In this document: positions 8,506 to 15,632 of the stretch, piece by piece
Layout of the letters: the number at the start of each line of letters is the position of its first letter
Position numbering within the stretch: the first letter of the stretch is position 1
From: an uncultured Lachnospiraceae bacterium
GTDB lineage: Bacteria; Bacillota; Clostridia; Lachnospirales; Lachnospiraceae
Assembly: GCA_910578645.1 (NCBI GenBank)
Contig: CAJTQI010000002.1
Location: forward strand, 434,001 to 498,000
DNA: 64,000 nucleotides
Reading direction: 5' to 3'
The notes under the pieces: model-generated
Databases searched by the model: none
Told to the model about the DNA's origin: nothing
What the model saw: only the letters and a program-made list of their open reading frames with translations
Position numbers and translations under genes: made by a program

Positions 8506-9663
8506 TTATTTTGCACAAAGTTCTTCTGCGAGCGCCTCAATCTGGGCGAGGCTGTCTTCATTGAGCGCGGATTTGATTTGCACGCTATGCTGTGTAAAAG
8601 TGATATCTTTGAAACCTTCTAATTTTGCCCGCATTGCTTTTGCAGCCATGGGAGCCCAGGTACCGTTCTCAATGAGGGCAACCGTGCGGTTTTGGTAATT
8701 GTGTACCGCCAATTCATTAATAAATTCACGCATATAAGGGAACATGTCAGTGTTGTAAGTTGTGGTGGCAAGAACCAGTTTGCCATAGCGGAAAGCATCT
8801 TCCATGCACTCTGCCATGTCTTCCCTGGCGAGGTCGGCCAGGACGACTTTGGGACAACCTTTCTCGGTCAGTTTGTCAGCCAGAAGTTTTGCGGCGGCCT
8901 TAGTATTTCCATAGACGGAAGTGTAGGCAATCATGACGCCTTCGGATTCCACGCCATAGGAAGACCAAGTTTGATATAGGTTTACATAATATTCCAAATT
9001 GTCTTTTAGAATAGGCCCGTGTAAGGGACAGATAATTTGGATATCCAGTGTGGATGCTTTTTTCAGGAGATTTTGTACCTGCATTCCGAATTTGCCTACG
9101 ATGCCAAAATAATAGCGGCGTGCCTCACATGCCCAGTCCTCGTCTGCATCCAATGCGCCGAATTTGCCGAAACCGTCGGCAGAAAAAAGCACATGGTCGA
9201 GGGTATCGTATGTAACCATAACTTCCGGCCAGTGTACCATGGGAGCGGCAATGAACTGTAATGTGTGTGCGCCCAAGGAAAGGGTATCACCTTCTTTGAT
9301 AATCTGTCGTCTGTCGGCATAATCTGTGCCGAAGAACTGCTTCATCATTGTAAATGCCGGGGCGGAAGCAAGGATAACGGCATCCGGGTATGCCTTGGCA
9401 AAGGCATCGATGTTAGCGGAGTGGTCGGGCTCCATATGCTGTACAATCAGATAATCCGGTGTACGTCCTCCCAGAACCTGACGCAGATTTTGCATCCATT
9501 CTTCTCCGAAACTGGTGTCTACCGTATCCATAATGGCAATTTTGTCATCCATGATTACGTAGGAATTGTATGCCATTCCGTTTTCTACTGCATACTGGCC
9601 TTCAAAGAGGTCTATTTCGTAGTCGTTTACGCCTATGTAGTGAATGTCTTTTGTGATTTCCAT
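8506..9663 (-). CDS. fprA: A-type flavoprotein (FprA/ROO family, diiron oxidase or NO reductase)
   Basis: A 385-residue A-type flavoprotein. The N-terminal beta-lactamase-like half carries the diiron ligands HMEPDH (H76-x-E78-x-D80-H81) and a later MVHWPE histidine. The C-terminal half, from about residue 250, is a flavodoxin domain that binds FMN (TSVYGNTKAAA). Such enzymes reduce oxygen to water or NO to N2O with electrons from rubredoxin or F420-like donors and protect anaerobes from oxidative stress. There is no fused rubredoxin or reductase domain, so an external electron donor is needed. AAAGGAG precedes the start. It is alone on the minus strand. Confidence 0.93.
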   Translation of the reverse strand: MEITKDIHYIGVNDYEIDLFEGQYAVENGMAYNSYVIMDDKIAIMDTVDTSFGEEWMQNLRQVLGGRTPDYLIVQHMEPDHSANIDAFAKAYPDAVILASAPAFTMMKQFFGTDYADRRQIIKEGDTLSLGAHTLQFIAAPMVHWPEVMVTYDTLDHVLFSADGFGKFGALDADEDWACEARRYYFGIVGKFGMQVQNLLKKASTLDIQIICPLHGPILKDNLEYYVNLYQTWSSYGVESEGVMIAYTSVYGNTKAAAKLLADKLTEKGCPKVVLADLAREDMAECMEDAFRYGKLVLATTTYNTDMFPYMREFINELAVHNYQNRTVALIENGTWAPMAAKAMRAKLEGFKDITFTQHSVQIKSALNEDSLAQIEALAEELCAK

Positions 9664-9950
9664 AGATAAAAACTCCTTTGATTATTTGTTGATGTCAGCA
9701 AGCTGCTATTTAGTATCTTGCGCTTGGCCTTAAGGCGCAGTGGAGGCCTGATTACGCTGCGCTGCATCAGGCTCGCGGGCTTCGCCCTATCATAATGCAA
9801 TCTAACAAAATAGTCAGCAAGCTGCTATTTTGTTATCTTACATTATGGCACTGCTCATTGCCATCGCGTACATTATAACACATATTGAGGGGGTGTGGGG
9901 AAAAATTGTGGGAGAGGGGAATTTTGTAGGATAAAGTCCGGGGAAAAGGA
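9664..9950. other. Intergenic region with direct repeat and long imperfect hairpin
   Basis: No gene is seen here. A roughly 26-base segment starting GTCAGCAAGCTGCTATTT occurs at 9694-9719 and again at 9813-9839. The second copy sits in an imperfect inverted repeat (arms 9790-9812 and 9824-9846, roughly 20 of 23 positions matching, from CATAATG to CATTATG). It may act at the 5' end of fprA mRNA or be a small mobile relic. Confidence 0.45.
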
Positions 9951-9979
9951 TTGTTTCTTGATACAAAATACAATATAAT
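9951..9979 (+). promoter_or_regulatory. Promoter for the ATPase-TOPRIM operon
   Basis: TTGTTT (9951-9956), a 17-base spacer and a perfect TATAAT (9974-9979) lie 44 bases before the preferred start of the ATPase gene. The position of the promoter argues against translation starting at the upstream TTG 9951. Confidence 0.6.
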
Positions 9980-10022
9980 GAGGGGCAGAAAAGTATGGAA
10001 TAATCGTAAAAGAGGTATTGAA

Positions 10023-11150
10023 ATGGCAGATTTTATTTCTAATTTGTATATTCATTCATTCAGGGGAATCCATTCACTTGAGTTGGAGGATTTGAATAAA
10101 ATAAATATTTTGACAGGAGATAATAACAGCGGTAAGACCAGTGTGCTAGAAGTATTGCAAAGTTTCGCGCGGCCATACAGCTTTAGGATGTGGCGTTCAT
10201 TGCTCAGAAAAGAGCCTAGGTTACCTTCGGCATTTGGCATGTCATATTATGAAGCTTTTTTTAATTTATTTGATATAGAAAATGACGAAAAGAAGATAGA
10301 ATACCGTGCAGAGTTTAATAACGGATTGGTGGATATAAAAATGACTGGACGCGAAACAGAAGAGGAGATGTCTGTCAGGGATTATGAAAAAAATGTACAG
10401 ATGATGCATTATATTGGACGGAAAGAAGACTCTGAGGAGGGGGAGGATGATATAGCCGACAGCATAATTGCCGTTCCTAAACTGGATTTGAAATTAGAAA
10501 TTAATGGGGTATATGCAGGAGGCAGTGAGATTTATGAAGGTGGGGGAATAAATGAATTAAGCGGAAGAGTCTTAAATGAATATGTAAAAAATATTATTTA
10601 TATATCGCCTGTCCGCCATGCGGAAGGCAGAGTCTATCTTTCAGAGGTATTAGACCATTCAGACTTATATGAGGAAATGTTGGAAGTCCTGAAAGACTAT
10701 GACGAAGATATTATAAGCATCAATTATGTAAGGGGAACAAGAGGAGGCATTGGGGGAGAGTATAAAATACTGTCCAGGACCCATAAGAAAGCATTGTCTT
10801 TAAATGTTTATGGAGATGGCATGAAGAAAGCCATACTACTAATGAGCGCGGTGTTAAAAGCAAAAGGCGGTATATTGCTTCTGGATGAATTTGAGACTGC
10901 TATCCATACTTCTGCGATGGAGAAGACATTTAAATGGATTCTGGAAACTTGCCAGAAATTACATGTACAGTTATTTTTGACTTCTCACAGTAAAGAGGCG
11001 ATTAGTGTGCTATTAAAGTGCGCGCCGCATTTGCAGGATGATATGGCATTGTATACCTTATATAACGACAATGAGGGTATGTCGGTAAGAAGGCTGTCCG
11101 GAAAAAAAGCGATTGAAGTACAAGACGATATGGGATTGGAGCTGCGGTAA
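10023..11150 (+). CDS. AAA/ABC-type ATPase of the OLD-like family (AAA_15/AAA_21)
   Basis: A 375-residue SMC/ABC-like ATPase. Walker A is GDNNSGKTS (32-40), preceded by the typical IHSFRGIHSLELEDLNKINILTG... start seen in OLD/RecF-like proteins (quoted in part). Walker B is ILLLDEFETAI (about residue 285), and LTSHSKEAI gives the switch histidine. The middle is variable and probably a helical insertion or sensor. ATG 10023 has AGAGGT at good spacing. It stops two bases before a gene with a TOPRIM fold, giving the split ATPase plus nuclease layout of OLD/PARIS-type anti-phage modules. Defence is an inference from architecture; a repair role remains possible. Confidence 0.85.
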   Translation: MADFISNLYIHSFRGIHSLELEDLNKINILTGDNNSGKTSVLEVLQSFARPYSFRMWRSLLRKEPRLPSAFGMSYYEAFFNLFDIENDEKKIEYRAEFNNGLVDIKMTGRETEEEMSVRDYEKNVQMMHYIGRKEDSEEGEDDIADSIIAVPKLDLKLEINGVYAGGSEIYEGGGINELSGRVLNEYVKNIIYISPVRHAEGRVYLSEVLDHSDLYEEMLEVLKDYDEDIISINYVRGTRGGIGGEYKILSRTHKKALSLNVYGDGMKKAILLMSAVLKAKGGILLLDEFETAIHTSAMEKTFKWILETCQKLHVQLFLTSHSKEAISVLLKCAPHLQDDMALYTLYNDNEGMSVRRLSGKKAIEVQDDMGLELR

Positions 11151-11152
11151 GA

Positions 11153-11887
11153 ATGAATAGTATTATTTTGTGTGAAGGTTCTACGGATTTTGTCTTACTA
11201 CAATATTTGATGAGAAAGGCATATGGTTGGAGCGATGCGGAGAATCAAAGTATGATACTGAGAGGAAAGGTAAAGCGCAGCCGCACATTAGAAAAAGGCG
11301 ATGGACGTTTGACAATAGCAGGATGTGGCGGCGTAAGCAGGCTTTTGCCAGTATTAGATTATGTATTGGAGAGAAACAGACTTTCGGCAGGTAACGAAGC
11401 CAATGACAAAATTGTGCTAATCACTGACCGGGATGAGATTGAGACGGAAGCTTTTTTTGAAAATAAAATTAATGGAATATTAGAAGAGCATGATTTTCAT
11501 GGAGAAGAGGGAATCTGCCATGGGAAATGGGATGGGTATACTTATAGAAATGGCCAGGGAAAAGAAAAACAGGTTGAACTGTTACTGCTAGTGATTCCCT
11601 TTGAAGAGAAAGGAGCTATGGAAACATTCTTGCTAGGTGCAATCTCGCAAAATGATTGCTATGATGCAGACATCATAGAAAAAACAAATCTGTTTGTGGA
11701 GGGAATTGATTCGGAAAAAAGATACCTTACAAAGCGCCGTTATCTTACGAAAGCCAAATTTGATGTTTACTTTTCGGTCAGGACAGCCGCAGAACAGTTT
11801 GTGGAGCGCCAAAATATCATAAAAAATATAGAATGGGAAAAATATATTTTGATACAAGAAAGTTTTCAAAAATTGGAAGAGATATAG
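11153..11887 (+). CDS. TOPRIM-domain protein (DUF3226/DUF4435-like), partner of the ATPase
   Basis: A 244-residue protein with TOPRIM hallmarks: the acidic residue in ILCEGSTD (E8) and a DxD pair in LITDRDE (D92, D94). A later FEEKGAMETFLL segment resembles the conserved end of DUF3226-like TOPRIM proteins. TOPRIM folds bind Mg2+ and cut or relax nucleic acid. Its start lies two bases after the ATPase stop, so the two are translationally coupled. In PARIS the ATPase AriA holds the TOPRIM nuclease AriB until a phage trigger appears; the same logic is plausible here but unproved. A relic repeat and a terminator-like hairpin follow. Confidence 0.75.
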   Translation: MNSIILCEGSTDFVLLQYLMRKAYGWSDAENQSMILRGKVKRSRTLEKGDGRLTIAGCGGVSRLLPVLDYVLERNRLSAGNEANDKIVLITDRDEIETEAFFENKINGILEEHDFHGEEGICHGKWDGYTYRNGQGKEKQVELLLLVIPFEEKGAMETFLLGAISQNDCYDADIIEKTNLFVEGIDSEKRYLTKRRYLTKAKFDVYFSVRTAAEQFVERQNIIKNIEWEKYILIQESFQKLEEI

Positions 11888-11893
11888 AATGCG

Positions 11894-11990
11894 GATGTCA
11901 AAAAGTGTATTTTATAATTTATGAGAACATTTTATGTAATCTGCCAGTGAGATTTTGTGATAATACCCTTTGTTCACTGAGGGTATTTTT
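11894..11990 (+). repeat. Relic of the TATAGG-flanked element running into a TACCCT hairpin terminator
   Basis: 11894-11960 resembles both ends of the 300-320-bp elements (GATGTCAAAAAGTGTATTTT and GAACATTTTATGTAATCTGC) joined together. At 11964-11985 TACCCT and AGGGTA flank TTGTTCACTG, followed by TTTTT. This is a terminator-like hairpin and also the most compact copy of the second repeat family. It ends the ATPase-TOPRIM operon. Confidence 0.55.
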
Positions 11991-12034
11991 GAAAGTTGAA
12001 ACAGAATACATACGATAATGAAAGCAGGATTTGA

Positions 12035-12775
12035 ATGAGAGAACAATTTTCCAGAACAGAAATATTACTTGGCGGCGAGGCGATGGATAAGCTTGCAAAT
12101 TCCCGTGTAGCAGTGTTCGGTATAGGCGGCGTGGGCGGTTATGTCTGCGAGGCGTTGGCGCGCAGCGGCGTTGGCGCCTTGGATTTAATCGACAATGACA
12201 AGGTCTGCCTGACGAATCTTAACCGTCAGATTATTGCCACACACAAGACTTTAGGAAGATATAAGACAGATGTGATGCAGGAACGAATCCTGGATATTAA
12301 CCCGGATGTCAATGTGCGTGTCCATCAGTGTTTCTTCCTGCCGGATAATGCGGACGGCTTTCCTTTCCATGCGTACGATTATGTGGTGGATGCGGTGGAC
12401 ACCGTGACGGCAAAGATTGAGCTTGTTATGCGTGCCCAGAAGAATCATGTTCCTGTGATTAGCAGCATGGGGGCAGGAAATAAACTGGATGCAGGCGCGT
12501 TTAGAGTGGCGGATATTTACGATACGAAGGTATGTCCGCTTGCCAGGGTGATGCGCAGAGAACTTAAGAAGAGGGATGTACAACATTTAAAGGTGGTGTA
12601 CTCAGAGGAAGTACCGGTCAAGACGCCGGAAGAAGCCATGGGAGGCATTTGTGTGCCGGAAGAAGAGCAGGACAACACAGGGCGGAGAAGCATTCCGGGC
12701 AGTATAGCTTTTGTCCCTTCGGTGGCCGGACTCTTAATTGCGGGAGAAGTGGTGAAGGATTTGAGCCATATTTGA
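12035..12775 (+). CDS. tcdA: tRNA threonylcarbamoyladenosine dehydratase (ThiF/HesA fold)
   Basis: A 246-residue E1-like enzyme that uses ATP to cyclise t6A37 to ct6A in ANN-decoding tRNAs. The nucleotide-binding motif FGIGGVGGYVCEALARSG (about 29-46), the aspartate in DLIDNDKVCLTNLNRQ and DAVDTVTAK are typical for TcdA/YgdL. The length fits TcdA. ATG 12035 is used with a modest AGCAGG site. It stands alone between a mobile-looking cassette and a decayed region, so it may act as a fixed anchor gene next to variable DNA. Confidence 0.92.
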   Translation: MREQFSRTEILLGGEAMDKLANSRVAVFGIGGVGGYVCEALARSGVGALDLIDNDKVCLTNLNRQIIATHKTLGRYKTDVMQERILDINPDVNVRVHQCFFLPDNADGFPFHAYDYVVDAVDTVTAKIELVMRAQKNHVPVISSMGAGNKLDAGAFRVADIYDTKVCPLARVMRRELKKRDVQHLKVVYSEEVPVKTPEEAMGGICVPEEEQDNTGRRSIPGSIAFVPSVAGLLIAGEVVKDLSHI

Positions 12776-12784
12776 TATTACGTG

Positions 12785-13060
12785 TTATGCGCACCCCGAA
12801 TTTATGTAAACTTCAATATCTGGGATAGCGGCGCATTCATAGCCGGACGCCTGAGGCTTCTTGTCACAATCCTCTGCCTCAGTTCTTGTATTGATTGTTT
12901 GTTTCCTGTCCCGGAAAAGATTACTTTTCCAACCGTTCCCTTTGCGCCGGTATTCTGCCGCATCTTTGGCGCCACTATAAAATTCTTTTTGCTTTCTTTG
13001 CCAAGAAGTGCAGATACATCAATGATACGGAAGGCTTCTTTTCAGAGCTGATTGCAGACT
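12785..13060 (-). pseudogene. Decayed GyrI-like effector domain, inverted partial copy of the neighbouring AraC gene
   Basis: Read on the minus strand from about 13038, the frame gives EAFRIIDVSALLGKESKKN and then FIVAPKMR. It continues to IFSGTGNKQSIQELRQRIVT before the frame is lost, and DIEVYIN appears in another frame. The AraC protein at 13278-14129 has EAFRIIGVSAPLEKEMEKN, FMVVPKMW and IFSGTGTNQSIQELEQRIIT. The copy therefore lacks about 70 middle residues, is frameshifted, and has no DNA-binding domain. It points the opposite way, 200 bases from its relative. Confidence 0.8.
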
Positions 13061-13277
13061 GTCTATCTTCGATGAACTTCCTGCTAAACATAAAAATATT
13101 ATCTGAGTAGAAATGCATTGTCCGTAAAAAACATTTTGAATTTTGGCAGTGTGGAACATGAAAGTATCTCTCTTTTTTGTGCAAGAATAGAGAGGAAAAG
13201 TTTAAAAATAAGCTCTATAATAATGAAGACAAATTTAGGTCTGCAAAACACAATGTGTGCAGATAAGGAGGTATCTC

Positions 13278-14129
13278 ATGGAATGGGTTGAAAGGTTAAA
13301 CCAAAGCATAAAGTATATTGAGGAACAGTTGACAGGTGAAATTGATTATGAACAGCTTGGCCGGATTGCCTGCTGTTCCGCCTATCACTATCAGAGGATG
13401 TTCACATATATGGCGGGGATTTCTCTGGCAGAGTATATCCGAAGAAGGAAAATGTCTTTGGCAGCGGTAGACTTGCAGGATGGAAATGAACGGATTATCG
13501 ATATTGCAGAAAAATACGGTTACCATTCTCCGACTGCGTTTAACAGGGCGTTCCAGTCTTTTCACGGGATAGCTCCTTCGTCCGTGAAAGGAAAAGGCGT
13601 ATCCGTGAAATCTTTTTCTCCCATTGTGTTTAGAATTGCGGTGAAAGGAGCGACAGAAATGAATTATAGAATCGAGACAAGAGAAGCATTCCGCATCATT
13701 GGGGTATCTGCACCCTTGGAGAAAGAAATGGAAAAGAATTTTATGGTGGTGCCAAAGATGTGGGAGGAGGCGTCTGTAAATGGAACAATACAGAAACTTG
13801 CAGGAATGATGGATACGCCGCCGATGGGGCTTTTGGGTGTGAGTGCCTGCAATGATGAGGAACAATGGAAGTATTTTATTGCCGTTTCCAGCACGAAGGC
13901 AAGCGGTGACTTTGAAGAATATACCGTGCCTGCATCTACATGGGCAATCTTTTCCGGAACAGGAACAAACCAGTCGATACAGGAATTGGAACAGCGTATT
14001 ATAACAGAGTGGCTTCCAACATCTGGGTATGAATATGCCAACGCTCCCGATATTGAGGTTTACTTAAATCCGGACCCGCAGAACGCTCAGTATGAGGTAT
14101 GGATACCCGTAGCAAAGAAAAAGGTATAG
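13278..14129 (+). CDS. AraC-family regulator with GyrI-like ligand-binding domain
   Basis: A 283-residue regulator. The N-terminal two helix-turn-helix units (about residues 8-105) are typical of AraC/MarA/Rob proteins (CCSAYHYQRMF and AEKYGYHSPTAFNRAFQSFHG). The C-terminal domain (about 125-283) is a GyrI-like/SOUL-type small-molecule-binding fold, as in Rob and BmrR-like multidrug sensors (YRIETREAFRIIGVSAP and DIEVYLNPDPQ). ATG 13278 follows AAGGAGGT. A decayed inverted copy of the effector domain lies upstream and a damaged small gene downstream, so the locus has been rearranged. The ligand and targets are unknown. Confidence 0.92.
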   Translation: MEWVERLNQSIKYIEEQLTGEIDYEQLGRIACCSAYHYQRMFTYMAGISLAEYIRRRKMSLAAVDLQDGNERIIDIAEKYGYHSPTAFNRAFQSFHGIAPSSVKGKGVSVKSFSPIVFRIAVKGATEMNYRIETREAFRIIGVSAPLEKEMEKNFMVVPKMWEEASVNGTIQKLAGMMDTPPMGLLGVSACNDEEQWKYFIAVSSTKASGDFEEYTVPASTWAIFSGTGTNQSIQELEQRIITEWLPTSGYEYANAPDIEVYLNPDPQNAQYEVWIPVAKKKV

Positions 14130-14165
14130 CGGAGGGACTTATGGGACGAGAAATTTAGTGAGTTT

Positions 14166-14495
14166 ATGGAAACGGTTGACGGACGTTTCAGTGGCTTTGT
14201 TAATCAAATCAACGAATATTTGACGGAGAAGGGATGTAAGTGTGACATAAAACTACAAAAGAGCGGCTATGTTGTGTCTTATACATTAAACGGCAGCAAA
14301 AGGACTTTGGCAACATTTGTGTCCCGAAAAATGGGGATGAAGCTCCGCATTTATCCCGAACATATACAGGAATATCAGAGTTTTCCCGATACACTGCAAA
14401 AAAAGGTAAAAGAGGAAATCAAAAAGGCATCTGCCTGCAAGCCTTACATAAAACAGTTTTTAGAGAAAGAATTGCAGGCAGGTGTTGATTGCTAA
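14166..14495 (+). pseudogene. Conserved unknown protein, probably truncated at both the start and an internal site
   Basis: 109 residues from ATG 14166. The same frame upstream (14142-14165) encodes plausible protein, WDEKFSEF, but has no start codon. The good site GGAGGG (14131-14136) instead serves ATG 14141, which stops after five codons. A one-base loss near 14141 would explain this. I recall relatives as longer, with a Cys-rich part before a PYIKQFLEKEL-like end; here KKASACKPYIKQFL joins the two directly, suggesting an internal deletion. That comparison is from memory. Short translation from 14166 cannot be excluded. The function is unknown. Confidence 0.5.
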
Positions 14496-14580
14496 CCGGT
14501 ACAGGTTTCATAATGAACCCTCCATTTCTGTGTAATGTGTGCCTGGAATTGGAATTTGCCAAAACGCCGGTGCGGGCATG

Positions 14581-14617
14581 GCATTTGGCTTATTGCCTCT
14601 GAAAATAAGTCAAATGC
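14581..14617. other. Hairpin in the space between an unknown gene and a convergent lipoprotein gene
   Basis: A 14-bp stem (GCATTTGGCTTATT with AATAAGTCAAATGC, one G-T pair) without a T-tract sits between two convergent genes. It is a weak bidirectional terminator candidate. Confidence 0.35.
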
Positions 14618-14734
14618 CCTCACATAGCAGACTTACTCTGTATAGCTGTGCTGCCACGTTCATTTCATGCCGCTATTCTGGCGGGTAACTTGCAAAGAAG
14701 CTGTTACGTATATGCAGAAAATGGCCTTTCTTTA

Positions 14735-15259
14735 TTATTCATAAACTTCGATGATAATTTTTTCTGCCACGAAACCTTCTTCGTCAAAATATCCGTTTGC
14801 CTCGAGCCCACAGCCTTCTTGTATTTCGGAAAAGGAGGCTTCTCGCTTGGTAATGCCTGCCCCTCCGCCTTGTATGGTCCAGTGCTCAAAGGTTGTTGAA
14901 TCCGTATATCTGATAGTTACCAGTTCTTCCTCCGGGCTGCCTTCTTCGGGCATTGTCACAAAGCCGTCGTCTAACAGTGTACGGCTGATTATACAGCCGT
15001 CCTTTTCCACACTTCTTACTTTTCCGCCGATGAAAATTGTTTCCTGGCTAGTGCTCTCAGTCGGGGTGTCTTCGTTGGTGTCAGCATTTTGAGGCTTCTC
15101 TTCCATATTGCCCTGTTGCTGTACGTCAGTTTCCTCCGGCTTGATTTCTGTGTTTGGTATTGTCTGTTTGTCTGCCGCATCCGGCTCATTCGTGCATCCT
15201 GTCGCCATTGCTATGGTCAGAGCTAAGGTTCCTACGAGCATCGCATATTTTTTTCTCAT
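14735..15259 (-). CDS. Secreted lipoprotein of unknown function
   Basis: 174 residues. The N-terminus is a lipoprotein signal (MRKKYAMLVGTLALTIAM, then the lipobox ATGC), so the protein is probably lipid-anchored on the outer face of the membrane. A low-complexity linker rich in E, T, Q and D (about residues 25-80) leads to a small beta-rich domain (about 82-174; FIGGKVRSVEKDGCIISR and ITKREASFSEIQEGCGLEA). The start is taken at 15259 because GGAGGA precedes it; the upstream ATG overlaps that site. A direct-repeat promoter typical of OmpR-type control lies at 15406-15439. I do not recognise a named family. Confidence 0.8.
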   Translation of the reverse strand: MRKKYAMLVGTLALTIAMATGCTNEPDAADKQTIPNTEIKPEETDVQQQGNMEEKPQNADTNEDTPTESTSQETIFIGGKVRSVEKDGCIISRTLLDDGFVTMPEEGSPEEELVTIRYTDSTTFEHWTIQGGGAGITKREASFSEIQEGCGLEANGYFDEEGFVAEKIIIEVYE

Positions 15260-15405
15260 GTTTTCCTCCATTTCTGCGATTGAAAATTTTAATTTTCAGT
15301 CTTGGTTGCCTCACTTTCCTGGCATTTTATTTCCGCCTGCATCGGGCTGGGCGCATGCCTGCAGCGGAGCATAAATTGTTTTGGCTTTTTGTATTTACCG
15401 TTTTA

Positions 15406-15439
15406 TATCATAACAGAAAAGTCTCTAAAGTATCTCTAA
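15406..15439 (-). promoter_or_regulatory. Candidate promoter with direct repeats for the lipoprotein gene
   Basis: On the minus strand two TTAGAGA repeats lie 11 bases apart (15433-15439 and 15422-15428), ten bases before TATGAT (15406-15411). Direct repeats one helical turn apart next to a -10 box are how OmpR/VanR-type response regulators bind. No such regulator is in this window. The rest of 15260-15632 shows no gene. Confidence 0.35.
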
Positions 15440-15561
15440 GCGATATATGTATTATTTATAGAAACAGAAAATACCAGGAGGCGCCTGGCTGGGCGCCTTG
15501 AACCGGCAGCCGGGAGATGATATGATAAATTACAATAGCTTTTTTGAGTATCATGCACAAA

Positions 15562-15583
15562 GACCTTTTGTCTACTGAGGGTA
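15562..15583 (+). repeat. Copy of the CCTTTGTTCACTGAGGGTA repeat family
   Basis: A diverged single copy (CCTTTTGTCTACTGAGGGTA) lies 50 bases before the acyltransferase start, on the same strand as the gene. See the 277-bp element at 28605-28881. Confidence 0.5.
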
Positions 15584-15632
15584 GCGCGTGGTGAGTTGTA
15601 ATATCAAGGGAAAGGTGACGAAGGAGAAAAGA

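Noticed and set aside
9951..10022. Upstream TTG start for the ATPase gene
   Set aside because: The TTG sits in a promoter -35 box with TATAAT behind it, and AGAGGT is correctly placed for ATG 10023.
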